From contig NZ_JABUBU010000004.1 of NCBI RefSeq assembly GCF_019834675.1, forward strand, positions 62,001-126,000: DNA of 64,000 nucleotides, written 5' to 3'. Made by a program: the position numbers and the translations under genes. Numbering within the stretch: the stretch's first letter is position 1; each line of letters opens with the position of its first letter. Below the pieces are notes generated by a model. It was not told where the DNA came from. It ran no database searches and was given only the letters and a program-made list of their open reading frames with translations. Below, piece after piece: positions 10,431 to 20,248 of this stretch. The stretch comes from Rhodococcoides corynebacterioides (GTDB lineage Bacteria > Actinomycetota > Actinomycetes > Mycobacteriales > Mycobacteriaceae).

Positions 10431-11124
10431 CGCCGCGTCGGGCCTTCTCGAGGGCCGCGAGGGTGGTCAGGACGGTGGCCCGCTGGCGGGTGAGATCGCT
10501 CAGCCGGGCGCGCGCGGGCAACCCGGTGGAGGCCTCGGCGTCCGCGATGCCGGCATCGATGGCGCTCAGCTGGTCCAGCAGTCCCGCCACCCGGTCCGCG
10601 AGGGCGGCGACGTCGACCCCGGTGACCGCGCCGGCCGGCGGTGTGGTGCGCGACGCGGCGGCGCGCGGAGCCTCCGTGCGCGAGGTGGTGGACGTGTGCG
10701 ACGGCGTCGGGCGCAGCGCCGCGGCGGCGCCGGCGCGCGACGACGACTTGCGAACATCGGCCGCGGCCGGGCGCTTCGGCAGACGGATGCGCTCGAGTAC
10801 GGCGCGGGCGCTGCGCGCGGCGGTGCGGTGCTCGAGTTCCTCCTCGTCGTCGGAGGTGACCGCGCCGCCGAGGGGGCGCAGTCCGTACATGCCGAGGAAC
10901 CGGCGGGCGGCGTCGATGGTCGCTTCGTGCGCACGGCACTCGGCGCAGCGCGGCTCGTTCGCGAAGTCCTGGACGTCCTCACGGCTACCGCACCAGACAC
11001 ACCCGCCGGGGCTCCACTTCCGCGGTGCGTGGTGGTCGCTGCGAGACACGGTGAGGGTGTCGGAGCCGTGCGGGAGGGAGTCGGAACCGGTGGAGACGGA
11101 GCTGGTGAAATCGGAGTCGATCAC
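10420..11124 (-). CDS. Zinc-ribbon protein of unknown function
   Basis: A 234-aa cytoplasmic protein. Near residues 42-65 two CxxC knuckles (CVWCGS...CAECRA) form a probable zinc ribbon. A low-complexity Ala/Arg/Ser/Thr linker follows, then a C-terminal helical part (DVAALADRVAGLLDQLSAIDAGIADAEASTGLPARARLSDLTRQRATV) that could form a coiled coil. Start is GTG 11124, with TACTCT on the minus strand 8 nt upstream, suggesting a leaderless transcript. I do not recognise a function. A role in nucleic-acid or protein binding is inference from the knuckles only. Confidence 0.72.
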   Translation of the reverse strand: MIDSDFTSSVSTGSDSLPHGSDTLTVSRSDHHAPRKWSPGGCVWCGSREDVQDFANEPRCAECRAHEATIDAARRFLGMYGLRPLGGAVTSDDEEELEHRTAARSARAVLERIRLPKRPAAADVRKSSSRAGAAAALRPTPSHTSTTSRTEAPRAAASRTTPPAGAVTGVDVAALADRVAGLLDQLSAIDAGIADAEASTGLPARARLSDLTRQRATVLTTLAALEKARRGVSG

Positions 11125-11260
11125 GTCGACCGAGAGTAGTCAGACCCGCGGGGCCCCCCACGGCCGGACCCGCTGTCGCCAGCGGCTTTTGGTGGTGAGG
11201 GTGACCAACGTCATGGGATACGCCTGCGCCTGCCGCCGCGGACGGCCATACTCGTCGGTC

Positions 11261-12028
11261 GTGAGCACTCCGACCGTGACGACCGTCGCCGACGGCGTCC
11301 ACGTGGCCACCGGGCCCGACGTCAACTGGACCCTTCTCGTGGACGGGACCGACGTCACGCTGATCGACTCCGGGTACCCGCGGTACGTCGGTGCCGTCGT
11401 CGAGTCGCTGGCGCGTCTCGGGCGTCGCCCCGAGGACGTCCGCGCAATCCTGTTGACCCACGCCCACATCGACCACATCGGGGGTGCCGCGCACTTCGCC
11501 TCGACGTACGGCACGCCGGTGCTGACGTCGTCGGTCGAGGCGCGGCACGCGCGGCGCGAGTATCTCGAGCAGGCCGGTCCCGCCGACGTCGTTCGCAACA
11601 TCTGGCGGCCGGGCGCCGCGTCGTGGGCGCTGCGCATCACGCGGGCCGGGGGAACGCGGTCCGGCGCCGTGCCCGACGCCGACGGCTTCGACGCCGTCGT
11701 CGGGACCGGGGGAGCGTTGGACCTGCCGGGGGCGCCGGTGCCCGTCCCGTCGCCCGGCCACACGTCGGGACACACGGCCTACCACCTGCCCGGCGCCGGC
11801 GCGCTGCTCACCGGGGACGCGCTGATCACCGGGCACGCGCTGTGCCGCCACGTCGGCGCGCAGATGTTGCCGAACCTCTTCGCGCACGACCGGGAGGGGG
11901 AGATCGCCGCCCTCGACGCCTTCACCGGGCGGGACGCTGGCGTCCTGATTCCCGGGCACGGCCCGGTGCTGCGCGGGTCGGTCGACGCGGCCGTCGATCG
12001 GGCGCGTCGACTCGCCGGGGTGGCCTGA
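11261..12028 (+). CDS. Metallo-beta-lactamase-fold hydrolase
   Basis: A 255-aa metal-dependent hydrolase. The full metal-binding set is present: THAHIDH (His67, His69, Asp71, His72), GHTSGH, LLTGDALI and IPGHGPV. There is no signal peptide, so it is cytosolic. The substrate is unknown; the family covers lactonases, glyoxalase II-like enzymes and quorum-quenching enzymes. GTG 11261 is chosen because CATACT (11247-11252) lies 8 nt upstream as a leaderless -10 box. An in-frame ATG at 11213 would add 16 residues of unlikely composition (YACACRRGRPYSS). Confidence 0.9.
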   Translation: MSTPTVTTVADGVHVATGPDVNWTLLVDGTDVTLIDSGYPRYVGAVVESLARLGRRPEDVRAILLTHAHIDHIGGAAHFASTYGTPVLTSSVEARHARREYLEQAGPADVVRNIWRPGAASWALRITRAGGTRSGAVPDADGFDAVVGTGGALDLPGAPVPVPSPGHTSGHTAYHLPGAGALLTGDALITGHALCRHVGAQMLPNLFAHDREGEIAALDAFTGRDAGVLIPGHGPVLRGSVDAAVDRARRLAGVA

Positions 12029-12040
12029 CGCCGACCGGAT

Positions 12041-12436
12041 CTAGGTGCGCGGCCGACGAATCCGGATGGGGCCCTTCGCGGTGGACGGGTCCACCACCGA
12101 CCCGCCCTGCGTGATTTCCACCTCGCCGCGCGCGACGAGTCGCCGCGCGGCGCGGCGCACCGGCTCCATCAACGGACGCCAGTCGTCGGGTGCCACGGCG
12201 CGGGCGACGTCGGACGGGCAGATCGACGAGTCCCGCGCGCGGGCGTCGAGCAGGCGACCGATCTCGCCCTCGAGATCGTGCTCGGGTGCGCGGCGCGCGT
12301 CGGCACGACACGCGTCGCTGCAGTACTTCACCGAGTCCCAATCGCGTTCCCACTTCTTGCGCCATTCGATCCGGCGACCGCACACGGCGCAGGTCTTGTC
12401 CGGCACGGTCGTCGTCTCGCGTTTGCGGTGGGCCAC
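12041..12436 (-). CDS. DUF2256-DUF3253 fusion protein
   Basis: A 131-aa protein with two small domains. The N-terminal DUF2256-like zinc knuckle is [32 protein letters not shown], with four Cys spaced as CxxC...CxxxC. The C-terminal DUF3253-like winged-helix part is [54 protein letters not shown]. Function is unknown; the fold pattern suggests nucleic-acid binding. Start is GTG at 12436. It is convergent with the MBL-fold gene (12 bp gap) and divergent from rarD. Confidence 0.88.
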   Translation of the reverse strand: MAHRKRETTTVPDKTCAVCGRRIEWRKKWERDWDSVKYCSDACRADARRAPEHDLEGEIGRLLDARARDSSICPSDVARAVAPDDWRPLMEPVRRAARRLVARGEVEITQGGSVVDPSTAKGPIRIRRPRT

Positions 12437-12495
12437 CTCCTCGATTGTGCCCCTGCCCGTCGTCGGTGACGCGCGGCCGGGGATACCGTGAGCGC

Positions 12496-13437
12496 GTGCA
12501 ACGACAGTCGGACCCGCGATCGACCACCACCGTGGGCACGGCGGCCGGCGTCGGCGCCTACGGCCTGTGGGGCCTGTTCCCCGCGTACTTCGGTCTGCTG
12601 AGTTTCGCCGGCGCCCTCGAGGTGCTCGCGCACCGCATCGTGTGGACCCTGGTGCTGATGGCCGTCGTCATGACGGTGCTGGGTCGGCTCGGGACGCTGC
12701 GCGGGCTGACGCCGCGGACGTGGGCGGTGGTCGCGGCGGCGTCGACGTTCATCGCCATCAACTGGGGCACGTACATCTACGCGGTGTCGTCGGGTCGGGT
12801 GGTCGAGGCGGCACTCGGGTACTTCGTGAACCCGTTGGTCAGCGTGCTCCTCGGGGTCGTGATCTTCCGTGAGCGGCTGGCGCGGTCCCAGATCGCGGCG
12901 CTGGCCCTCGCGGCGATCGCCGTGGTCGTCCTCACGATCGACTACGGGCGGCCGCCGGTCGTGGCGCTGACCCTCGCCCTGTCCTTCGCCTGCTACGGCG
13001 TCATGAAGAAGATCGTGCCGCTCGAACCCACCACGTCGCTCACGGCCGAGGGTCTGGTGGCCGCGCCGGTCGCGGTGGTGTTCCTCGTCTGGCTCGGCGT
13101 GAGCGGGGGAGCGGGCGCGTTCTCGGAGGGGCCGTGGCACGCGGCGCTGCTGCTGACCGCCGGCCCGGTGACGGCCGTGCCGCTCCTGCTGTTCGGAGTC
13201 GCCGCGCAGAAGATCCCGCTGGTCACGCTCGGACTGCTGCAGTACCTGACGCCGGGCCTGCAGATGGCCTGGGGCGTGCTGGTGTTGCACGAGGACATGC
13301 CGGCCTCGCGGTGGATCGGGTTCGCCCTGATCTGGTGCGCACTGGTGGTCTTCACCGTGGGCTCGATCCGGCGGATGCGGTCCCACCGGGTGGCCACCGT
13401 GCCCGCCGAGGCGGCCGTCGCCGACCCCGGTCGGTGA
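12496..13437 (+). CDS. rarD: RarD-type EamA permease
   Basis: A 313-aa inner-membrane protein with about ten hydrophobic segments in two EamA halves. Diagnostic RarD features are [12 protein letters not shown] near the start, [20 protein letters not shown] and [19 protein letters not shown]. The family is annotated as chloramphenicol-sensitivity/drug-metabolite transporters; the true substrate is unknown. GTG 12496 gives an N-terminus just ahead of the first segment, with a TACCGT box (12485-12490) 5 nt before it. Confidence 0.92.
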   Translation: MQRQSDPRSTTTVGTAAGVGAYGLWGLFPAYFGLLSFAGALEVLAHRIVWTLVLMAVVMTVLGRLGTLRGLTPRTWAVVAAASTFIAINWGTYIYAVSSGRVVEAALGYFVNPLVSVLLGVVIFRERLARSQIAALALAAIAVVVLTIDYGRPPVVALTLALSFACYGVMKKIVPLEPTTSLTAEGLVAAPVAVVFLVWLGVSGGAGAFSEGPWHAALLLTAGPVTAVPLLLFGVAAQKIPLVTLGLLQYLTPGLQMAWGVLVLHEDMPASRWIGFALIWCALVVFTVGSIRRMRSHRVATVPAEAAVADPGR

Positions 13438-13545
13438 CGGCGCGCACGTTCCTGTCGGCCGGTCCTCGGCCGTCCCTTCCGTCACTCGCGCACCGGCCCG
13501 CGTGTACGGCGAAACGTGTCGGCGGGACGCCCTAGAGTGACTCCC

Positions 13546-16500
13546 GTGTCGGACTTCGTTCATCTCCACAATCACACCGAGTACTCCATGCTGGACGGCG
13601 CCGCGAAGATCGCGCCGCTGTTCGCGGAGGCGCAGCGCCTGGGCATGAGCGCGGTGGGGATGACCGATCACGGCAACATGTACGGGGCCAGCGAGTTCTA
13701 CAACGAGGCCAAGAAGGCCGGCATCAAGCCGATCATCGGGATCGAGGCGTACATCGCGCCGGAGTCGCGCTTCGACAAGAAGCGCGTGCTGTGGGGCGAC
13801 CGCAGTCAGAAGTCGGACGACGTGTCGGGCAGCGGCGCCTACACCCACATGACCATGGTCGCGGAGAACGCCACCGGTCTGCGGAACCTGTTCAAGCTCT
13901 CGTCGCTCGCCTCCATCGAGGGGCAGCTGGGCAAGTGGGCCCGCATGGACGAGGAGCTCATCGCCACCCATGCCGAGGGCATCATCGCGACCACCGGGTG
14001 CCCGTCCGGGGAGATCCAGACCCGCCTGCGTCTAGGGCACGAGCGGGAGGCGCTCGAGGCCGCGGCCAAGTGGCAGGAGATCTGGGGCCCGGACAACTTC
14101 TTCCTCGAGCTGATGGACCACGGGCTGTCCATCGAGCGTCGCGTGCGGGAGGGCCTGCTGCGCATCGGCGAGCAGCTCGGCATTCCGCCGCTCGCCACCA
14201 ACGACTGTCACTACGTCACCAAGGACGCCTCGACCAATCACGAGGCGCTGCTGTGCATCCAGACGGGCAAGACGCTGTCGGATCCCACCCGCTTCAAGTT
14301 CGACGGCGACGGCTACTACCTCAAGTCGGCGGAGGAGATGCGCGCGCTGTGGGACTCCGAGGTGCCCGGCGCGTGCGACTCGACGCTGCTCATCGCCGAG
14401 CGCGTGCAGTCCTACGACGACGTGTGGGAGCACCGGGACCGCATGCCGATCTTCCCGGTGCCGGAGGGCGAGACCCAGGGCTCCTTCCTCACCAAGGAGG
14501 TCGAGCGCGGACTCGAGTGGCGCTTCCCCGACGGCGTTCCGCAGGAGTACCGCGACCGTGCGAAGTACGAGATCGCCGTCATCCTCGAGATGGGGTTCCC
14601 GGCGTACTTCCTCGTCGTCGGTGACCTCATCAAGCATGCGCGCGAGGTGGGCATCCGCGTCGGGCCCGGCCGTGGTTCGGCCGCCGGGTCGCTCGTCGCG
14701 TACGCGATGGGCATCACCAACATCGACCCGCTTCCGCACGGGCTGCTCTTCGAGCGCTTCCTCAACCCCGAGCGTGTGTCGATGCCCGATATCGACATCG
14801 ACTTCGATGATCGCCGCCGCGGCGAGATGGTGCGCTACGCCACCGAGAAGTGGGGCAGCGACCGTGTCGCACAGGTGATCACGTTCGGCACCATCAAGAC
14901 CAAGGCGGCCATCAAGGACTCCGCCCGCGTGCAGTTCGGTCAGCCCGGCTTCGCCATCGCGGACCAGATCACCAAGGCGTTGCCGCCGCCCATCATGGCC
15001 AAGGACATCTCGGTCGCCGGCATCACCGATCCGACGCACGAGCGGTACAAGGAAGCCGCCGAGGTGCGCTCGCTGATCGAGTCGAACCCGGACGTCGCCA
15101 AGATCTACGACACCGCCCGCGGTCTCGAGGGGCTCATTCGCAACGCCGGCGTCCACGCCTGCGCGGTCATCATGTCCTCCGAGCCGCTCACGGACGCCAT
15201 TCCGGTGTGGAAGCGGCCGCAGGACGGCGCGATCATCACCGGGTGGGACTATCCGTCGTGCGAGGCCATCGGCCTGCTCAAGATGGACTTCCTCGGTCTG
15301 CGCAACCTCACCGTCATCGGCGACGCGATCGACAACATCAAGGCCAACCGCGGTATCGAGGTCGACCTCGACACGCTCGGCCTCGACGATCCCGCGACGT
15401 ACGAGTTGCTCGCCCGCGGTGACACCCTCGGCGTGTTCCAGCTCGACGGCAGCGCCATGCGCGACCTGCTGCGCCGCATGCAGCCCACGGGCTTCGAGGA
15501 CATCGTGGCGGTCCTCGCGCTGTACCGACCGGGACCGATGGGCATGAACGCGCACAACGACTACGCCGACCGCAAGAACGGTCGCCAGGAGGTCACCCCG
15601 ATCCACCCCGAGCTCGAGGAGCCGCTCGCGGAGATCCTGAAGGACACCTACGGGCTCATCGTGTACCAGGAGCAGATCATGCAGATCGCTCAGAAGGTCG
15701 CGGGGTACTCGCTCGGTCAGGCCGACATCCTCCGCCGCGCGATGGGCAAGAAGAAGCTCTCGGTGCTCGAGGAGGCCTACGCCGGCTTCCGAGAAGGCAT
15801 GCTGGGCAACAACTTCTCCGAGCCCGCCATCAAGGCGCTGTGGGACACCATCCTCCCGTTCGCCGGCTACGCGTTCAACAAGTCGCACGCCGCGGGCTAC
15901 GGGCTCGTCTCGTACTGGACCGGGTACCTCAAGGCCAACTACCCGGCCGAGTACATGGCCGGTCTGCTGACGTCCGTCGGCGACGACAAGGACAAGGCTG
16001 CGGTCTACCTGGCCGACTGCCGCAAGCTCGGCATCACGGTGCTTCCGCCCGACGTCAACGAGTCCGAGCAGAACTTCGCCTCGGTGGGCGAGGACATCCG
16101 ATTCGGCATGGGCGCCGTGCGCAACGTCGGTGCCAACGTGGTGTCGTCGATCATCGCGGCGCGGACCGAGAAGGGGAAGTTCACCGACTTCTCGGACTAC
16201 CTGGCCAAGATCGACGCCACCGCGTGCAACAAGAAGGTCACCGAATCCCTCATCAAGGCCGGAGGTTTCGACTCCCTCGGTCATCCCCGCAAGGGTCTGG
16301 TGCTGGTGCACGCCGACGCCATCGACTCGGTGCTGGGCACCAAGAAGGCCGAGGCCATCGGCCAGTTCGACCTGTTCGGCGGGGTCGACGCCGACGAGTC
16401 GATCACCAGCGTGTTCAACGTGCGGATTCCCGACGAGGAGTGGGACACCAAGCATCGGCTGGCGCTCGAGCGCGAGATGCTGGGGCTCTACGTCTCCGGC

Positions 16501-17079
16501 CACCCGCTCAACGGCGTCGAGCACGTGCTGGCCGCGCAGTCCGACACCGCGATTCCCACCATCCTCGAGGGGGGTCTCAAGGACGGCACGCAGGTGACGG
16601 TGGGCGGCATTCTGGCTTCGGTGAACCGGCGGGTGAACAAGAACGGCCTGACGTGGGCGTCGGCTCAGCTCGAGGACCTCTCCGGCGGTATCGAGGTGCT
16701 GTTCTTCCCGCAGGCGTACTCGGTGTTCGGGGCCGACGTCGCGGAGGACTCCGTGGTGCTGGTCAAGGCCCGTGTGTCGGCCCGCGACGATCGCATCTCG
16801 CTCATCGCCAACGATCTCGCGGTGCCGGATCTGTCCGCGGTGGGCGTGGCCAAGCCGCTCGCGGTCAGCCTCCCCACCCGGCTGTGTACGGCGGACAAGG
16901 TCGGCGCGCTCAAGCGGGTGCTGGCGAGCCATCCCGGAACCTCCGACGTGCACCTGCGGTTGCTCAGCGGAGATCGCGTGACGGTGCTCAAGGTGGACGA
17001 GAAGCTGCGGGTCACCCCGTCCTCGGCGCTCATGGGCGACCTCAAGGCGCTGCTGGGGCCGGGCTGCCTCACGGCCTGA
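13546..17079 (+). CDS. dnaE: DNA polymerase III alpha subunit (replicative)
   Basis: A 1177-aa replicative C-family polymerase. It starts with a PHP domain ([27 protein letters not shown]). The polymerase active site is [12 protein letters not shown] around base 14790 and the fingers/thumb run through 15400-16000. QFDLFGG near base 16362 is the beta-clamp-binding motif and the C-terminal OB fold begins at [20 protein letters not shown] 13546 is the start: TAGAGT at 13533-13538 lies 7 nt upstream and [13 protein letters not shown] matches the normal N-terminus. The length fits actinobacterial DnaE1. Confidence 0.98.
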   Translation: MSDFVHLHNHTEYSMLDGAAKIAPLFAEAQRLGMSAVGMTDHGNMYGASEFYNEAKKAGIKPIIGIEAYIAPESRFDKKRVLWGDRSQKSDDVSGSGAYTHMTMVAENATGLRNLFKLSSLASIEGQLGKWARMDEELIATHAEGIIATTGCPSGEIQTRLRLGHEREALEAAAKWQEIWGPDNFFLELMDHGLSIERRVREGLLRIGEQLGIPPLATNDCHYVTKDASTNHEALLCIQTGKTLSDPTRFKFDGDGYYLKSAEEMRALWDSEVPGACDSTLLIAERVQSYDDVWEHRDRMPIFPVPEGETQGSFLTKEVERGLEWRFPDGVPQEYRDRAKYEIAVILEMGFPAYFLVVGDLIKHAREVGIRVGPGRGSAAGSLVAYAMGITNIDPLPHGLLFERFLNPERVSMPDIDIDFDDRRRGEMVRYATEKWGSDRVAQVITFGTIKTKAAIKDSARVQFGQPGFAIADQITKALPPPIMAKDISVAGITDPTHERYKEAAEVRSLIESNPDVAKIYDTARGLEGLIRNAGVHACAVIMSSEPLTDAIPVWKRPQDGAIITGWDYPSCEAIGLLKMDFLGLRNLTVIGDAIDNIKANRGIEVDLDTLGLDDPATYELLARGDTLGVFQLDGSAMRDLLRRMQPTGFEDIVAVLALYRPGPMGMNAHNDYADRKNGRQEVTPIHPELEEPLAEILKDTYGLIVYQEQIMQIAQKVAGYSLGQADILRRAMGKKKLSVLEEAYAGFREGMLGNNFSEPAIKALWDTILPFAGYAFNKSHAAGYGLVSYWTGYLKANYPAEYMAGLLTSVGDDKDKAAVYLADCRKLGITVLPPDVNESEQNFASVGEDIRFGMGAVRNVGANVVSSIIAARTEKGKFTDFSDYLAKIDATACNKKVTESLIKAGGFDSLGHPRKGLVLVHADAIDSVLGTKKAEAIGQFDLFGGVDADESITSVFNVRIPDEEWDTKHRLALEREMLGLYVSGHPLNGVEHVLAAQSDTAIPTILEGGLKDGTQVTVGGILASVNRRVNKNGLTWASAQLEDLSGGIEVLFFPQAYSVFGADVAEDSVVLVKARVSARDDRISLIANDLAVPDLSAVGVAKPLAVSLPTRLCTADKVGALKRVLASHPGTSDVHLRLLSGDRVTVLKVDEKLRVTPSSALMGDLKALLGPGCLTA

Positions 17080-17106
17080 GCACTCCCCGTCGGTACCGTC
17101 GAGGCG

Positions 17107-17160
17107 TCGGCGCACGCCGTCACCTCGACGCACGACATCACCTCTACGCACGACATCACA
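17107..17160 (+). repeat. Three 18-bp tandem units ahead of a small ORF
   Basis: Three head-to-tail units run 17107-17124 (diverged, 15/18), 17125-17142 and 17143-17160. The shared core is CGCACGACATCAC. A fourth partial unit (TCGACG) runs into the RBS AAAGGA of the 34-codon ORF. A TACCGT box at 17092-17097 would put this repeat in the 5' leader. Confidence 0.8.
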
Positions 17161-17179
17161 TCGACGAAAGGACGCCCCT

Positions 17180-17284
17180 GTGATCACCGACTTCATCAAT
17201 CTGATTCTCGGCGGCATCGGCGGCATCGCCGCCGGGTCGAGCGGGTTCTACCTGGCCCCCGGTGTACTGCCCTTCGGCCTCTGA
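17180..17284 (+). CDS. Putative 34-aa hydrophobic peptide
   Basis: GTG 17180 to TGA 17284 encodes 34 residues beginning [19 protein letters not shown] and ending VLPFGL. It is almost wholly hydrophobic, with glycine-rich spacing and one acidic residue and no basic residue. GAAAGGA (about 17165-17171) is a good RBS at 8 nt spacing. It is followed 29 bp later by a strong terminator hairpin, and preceded by a promoter-like TACCGT and an 18-bp tandem repeat, so it looks like a complete transcription unit. I do not recognise the peptide; it could be a small membrane protein or secreted amphipathic peptide. The 34-codon length alone is weak evidence. Confidence 0.6.
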   Translation: MITDFINLILGGIGGIAAGSSGFYLAPGVLPFGL

Positions 17285-17312
17285 TTCCTCCCGGCTCGAC
17301 CGAGTTCGAGAC

Positions 17313-17358
17313 GACGACGGCGCCCGCCCCCGGTCATCGGGCAGCGGGCGCCGTCGTC
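17313..17358. terminator. Strong hairpin terminator
   Basis: Arms 17313-17327 and 17344-17358 pair over 15 bp (GACGACGGCGCCCGC with its complement); an inner CCCG/CGGG pair shortens the loop. It lies between the small ORF (+) and the convergent small membrane protein gene (-), so it may serve both. Confidence 0.85.
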
Positions 17359-17389
17359 CGTGTCGGAGGTGGTGGCGCGGTCGGTGCCG

Positions 17390-17620
17390 TCAGAGGCGGC
17401 GCGTGCGCTCGGCCATCGGCAGGGTGACCCAGAGCAGAACGGCCGCCGCGGCCCCGGCGAGCACGCCGACGTGCAGTACCGTGACCGACCCGACGGCCAC
17501 GGCCAGGACGAGGCCGACCACGAGGGCCTCGAGCTTCCACACCGGCCACGGCGTTCCCGCCAGATCGACCGTCCGAACGGGTGTGTGGCGCCGCACGGCG
17601 CCGGCATCGAACGCGGTCAT
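17390..17620 (-). CDS. Small two-helix membrane protein
   Basis: A 76-aa protein with two hydrophobic stretches ([41 protein letters not shown]), hence probably a membrane hairpin with a basic C-terminus (AERTRRL). The start ATG 17620 has an excellent RBS, GGAGG four bases upstream, and is preferred over upstream in-frame codons that would add about 60 residues. I do not recognise a family. The gene is divergent from the Ddn-like oxidoreductase at 17772. Confidence 0.78.
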   Translation of the reverse strand: MTAFDAGAVRRHTPVRTVDLAGTPWPVWKLEALVVGLVLAVAVGSVTVLHVGVLAGAAAAVLLWVTLPMAERTRRL

Positions 17621-17771
17621 GGTCGCCTCCCGAAGTTCAGCAGCACGGTGGTCCGATCTCTGCGCCCCAGCGTACACGGACAAAGAAGTTCGGTGGCCCG
17701 AACTCGGCGAATCGCGGCTGCTGACGGCCGATTCGGTTGCCGTCGCGGGCACGGCTGTGTCTACTGGAACC

Positions 17772-18206
17772 ATGCCGCTACAAGGTGAGTACGCACCGAG
17801 CCCGTCCACCTGGGCCGCCGAGCAGGCGGACCTCTACGAGAACTCCGGCGGAACGGAGGGGACCGAGCTGAACGGCCGGCCCGTCATCCTCCTGACCACG
17901 GTGGGCAACAAGAGCGGGAAGCTCCGGCGGACTCCGCTCATGCGCGTCGAGCACGACGGGAAGTACGCCGCGGTGGCGTCGCTGGGCGGGGCCCCCAAGC
18001 ACCCGGTCTGGTATTACAACGTGCTGGCCGAGCCGCACGTGGAACTGCGGGACAAGACGCAGAAGTGGGACATGACCGCGCGTGAGGTGCACGGCGCGGA
18101 GAAGCAGGAGTGGTGGGATCGGGCGGTCGAGGCCTTCCCCGACTACGCCGAGTACCAGAAGAAGACCGACCGCGAGATTCCCGTCTTCGTCCTCGAGCCT
18201 CGCTGA
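17772..18206 (+). CDS. Ddn-like deazaflavin (F420)-dependent oxidoreductase
   Basis: A 144-aa member of the nitroreductase/deazaflavin (DUF385) family. Features are [36 protein letters not shown], the phosphate-binding [22 protein letters not shown] segment and a C-terminal [11 protein letters not shown]. Relatives such as Ddn use reduced F420 to reduce quinones or nitro compounds at the membrane face. From memory, mycobacterial Rv1558 sits immediately before ilvA in the same way. ATG 17772 gives a full-length protein. Confidence 0.93.
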   Translation: MPLQGEYAPSPSTWAAEQADLYENSGGTEGTELNGRPVILLTTVGNKSGKLRRTPLMRVEHDGKYAAVASLGGAPKHPVWYYNVLAEPHVELRDKTQKWDMTAREVHGAEKQEWWDRAVEAFPDYAEYQKKTDREIPVFVLEPR

Positions 18207-18248
18207 GCCCTCCGACCCGTGCAGGTGGGGTCACCTCGACGTGGCAGC

Positions 18249-19568
18249 ATGGTCCGCGTGATCGTGAGCACCACCTCCGGACCCGCGTCGGTCTCCGCGA
18301 CGTCGACGGCGCCGTCCCCGACCGTCGGGATGCCCACCGCGGCCGATGTCGACGCCGCCGTCGAGCGGTTGCGTGACATCGCCACGGTGACTCCGCTGGA
18401 GGGGTGCGACCGACTCTCGGCGACGACGGGTGCCCGCGTGTTCCTCAAGCGCGAGGACTTGCAGCGGGTGCGGTCCTACAAGCTGCGTGGCGCTTACAAC
18501 CTCATGGTGCAGCTGACGGAGGCGGAGCGCGCGGCCGGCATCGTCGCCGCCAGCGCCGGCAACCACGCGCAGGGCGTCGCCTTCGCCTGCCGCATGCTCG
18601 GCATCCGCGGCCGCATCTACGTCCCGACGACGACGCCGCGGCAGAAGCGCGACCGCATCGCGTTCCACGGCGGTGACCTGGTCCAGGTGATCAGCGTCGG
18701 CTCGACGTTCGACGCGGCCGCCGCGGCGGCGGCGGAGGACGTCGGCCGGACCGGATCGACCATCGTGCCGCCGTTCGACGATCCGCGGACCGCCGCCGGG
18801 CAGGGCACCATCGCGGCCGAGATCCTCGCGCAGCTGGACACGCCGCCCGACGTCGTGGTGGTTCCGGTCGGCGGCGGCGGCTGTGCCGCCGGCATCGCGA
18901 CCTACCTCGCCGAGCGATCACCGCACACGCGGGTGGTCGCGGCCGAGCCCTCCGGTGCCGCGTCGTTGACCGCGGCGCTGATGGCGGGCGGTCCGGTGAC
19001 TCTCGACGAGATCGACCCGTTCGTCGACGGCGCCGCGGTTCGGCGCATCGGCGCGCTCCCGTACGCCGTGCTGTCCGCCCGCGAGATCGAGGTGGTCCAG
19101 ATCGACGAGGGCGCCATCTGCACCGCGATGCTCGACCTGTACCAGAGCGAGGGTGTCATCGCCGAGCCGGCGGGTGCCCTCGCGGTGGCCGCGCTGCGGG
19201 CCACCGACGTTCCGGCCGACGCCACGGTCGTGTGCCTGGTGTCGGGCGGCAACAACGACGTGTCCCGGTACGGCGAGATCCTGGAACGCTCGCTGGTGCA
19301 CCGCGGTCTGAAGCACTACTTCCTGGTCGATTTCCCCCAGGAGCCGGGCGCGCTGCGAACGTTCCTCGATTCGGTGCTCGGTCCGGACGACGACATCACC
19401 CTGTTCGAGTACGTCAAACGCAACAACCGGGAGACGGGGGCGGCGCTGGTGGGTGTCGAGCTGGGCGCGGCCGGGGGACTGTCGGCGCTGCTCGAGCGGA
19501 TGGAGGCGTCGCCGATGCACGTCGAGCACCTCGAGCCGGGGACGCCCGCCTACCGCTACCTGACCTGA
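18249..19568 (+). CDS. ilvA: Threonine ammonia-lyase (threonine dehydratase)
   Basis: A 439-aa PLP enzyme converting threonine to 2-oxobutanoate, the first committed step to isoleucine. RSYKLRGAY carries the PLP lysine (Lys78), VPVGGGGCAAG is the phosphate-binding loop, and LVSGGNND is the usual late motif. A single ACT-like regulatory domain follows (about 345-439, HYFLVDFPQEPGALRTFLD), giving the shorter actinobacterial IlvA. The first 30 residues are Ser/Thr-rich and poorly conserved, so GTG at 18258 or 18264 could be the true start. The 3' end overlaps the convergent tetR by 13 bases. Confidence 0.96.
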   Translation: MVRVIVSTTSGPASVSATSTAPSPTVGMPTAADVDAAVERLRDIATVTPLEGCDRLSATTGARVFLKREDLQRVRSYKLRGAYNLMVQLTEAERAAGIVAASAGNHAQGVAFACRMLGIRGRIYVPTTTPRQKRDRIAFHGGDLVQVISVGSTFDAAAAAAAEDVGRTGSTIVPPFDDPRTAAGQGTIAAEILAQLDTPPDVVVVPVGGGGCAAGIATYLAERSPHTRVVAAEPSGAASLTAALMAGGPVTLDEIDPFVDGAAVRRIGALPYAVLSAREIEVVQIDEGAICTAMLDLYQSEGVIAEPAGALAVAALRATDVPADATVVCLVSGGNNDVSRYGEILERSLVHRGLKHYFLVDFPQEPGALRTFLDSVLGPDDDITLFEYVKRNNRETGAALVGVELGAAGGLSALLERMEASPMHVEHLEPGTPAYRYLT

Positions 19569-20167
19569 TCGCCGAGCAGCCGCTCGACCACCCGTCGATG
19601 CAGGTCGGGATCCGGTCCCGGTAGCCCCACCAGGGCGGCCAGGTACAGCCCGTCGCCCACCAGTCGCACGATCTCCGCGTGCACGGGATCGTCGAACTCG
19701 TCCTGCAGCACGCGGTCGTACATCCCCATCATCTCCACGACGGCATCCTGGACCGCGCCCGGTGCGCCGTCGGTGCTGCGGAACGCGGCGAGGGTGGAGC
19801 GGAAGAGCGCGATCTCGAGGGCATCGTCCGGATCGAGGTCGGGCTCGGAGGCGGGACCGGAGTCGGGCTCGGAGTTGACGTCGGCACCGCGGCGGGACGT
19901 CGACGGCGTGGCGGGCGGGGAGAGGTACCACTCGGCCAGGGACGCACCGGCGTCCGCCGCCTGGAGGCGCTTGCGTTCGGCCCGCTCGGCCAGGCGCCGC
20001 ACCATGGCCGCCATCATCGCGTCCTTGCTCGGAAAGTGATAGAGCAGACCACCTTTGGACACCCCGGCGCCCGCCGCGACGGCGTCCAGGGTGGCCTTGT
20101 CGGTGCCGTCGCGCACCAGGATCTCCTCGAGGGCGTCCAGAATGCGGTCCCGCGTCGCCGTGGCCAT
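19556..20167 (-). CDS. TetR-family repressor, likely controlling the divergent efflux pump
   Basis: A 203-aa TetR regulator. The N-terminal HTH runs residues 6-48 (RDRILDALEEILVRDGTDKATLDAVAAGAGVSKGGLLYHFPSKDAM). An acidic insert (NSEPDSGPASEPDLDPDDA) sits in the ligand domain. It is divergent from the DHA2 pump gene at 20249, and the 81-bp gap holds two identical 19-bp operator-like repeats. The simplest reading is local autorepression and control of the pump, with the ligand being a pump substrate (inference). Confidence 0.94.
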   Translation of the reverse strand: MATATRDRILDALEEILVRDGTDKATLDAVAAGAGVSKGGLLYHFPSKDAMMAAMVRRLAERAERKRLQAADAGASLAEWYLSPPATPSTSRRGADVNSEPDSGPASEPDLDPDDALEIALFRSTLAAFRSTDGAPGAVQDAVVEMMGMYDRVLQDEFDDPVHAEIVRLVGDGLYLAALVGLPGPDPDLHRRVVERLLGDQVR

Positions 20168-20174
20168 GAGCTCA

Positions 20175-20193
20175 CTGTACCGGCTGGACGGTC
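20175..20193. promoter_or_regulatory. TetR operator copy 1
   Basis: CTGTACCGGCTGGACGGTC, with imperfect inverted arms ACCG/CGGT. It lies 8 bp upstream of the tetR ATG and covers the -35 region of a candidate pump promoter whose -10 is TATGCT (20199-20204). An identical copy lies 42 bp downstream. Confidence 0.78.
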
Positions 20194-20216
20194 ACTGCTA
20201 TGCTCGCTCGCGTCCG

Positions 20217-20235
20217 CTGTACCGGCTGGACGGTC
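20217..20235. promoter_or_regulatory. TetR operator copy 2
   Basis: Exact 19/19 copy of the first site, just downstream of the pump -10 (20199-20204) and touching the GGAAGGAG ribosome-binding site. The 42-bp center-to-center distance is four helical turns, so both sites face the same side of the DNA. Confidence 0.78.
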
Positions 20236-20248
20236 GGAAGGAGCATCC

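Noticed and set aside
14032-17226. 1064-codon frame antisense to dnaE
   Set aside because: The codons mirror the dnaE reading frame and the protein shows no family motif; dnaE itself is intact with all motifs.
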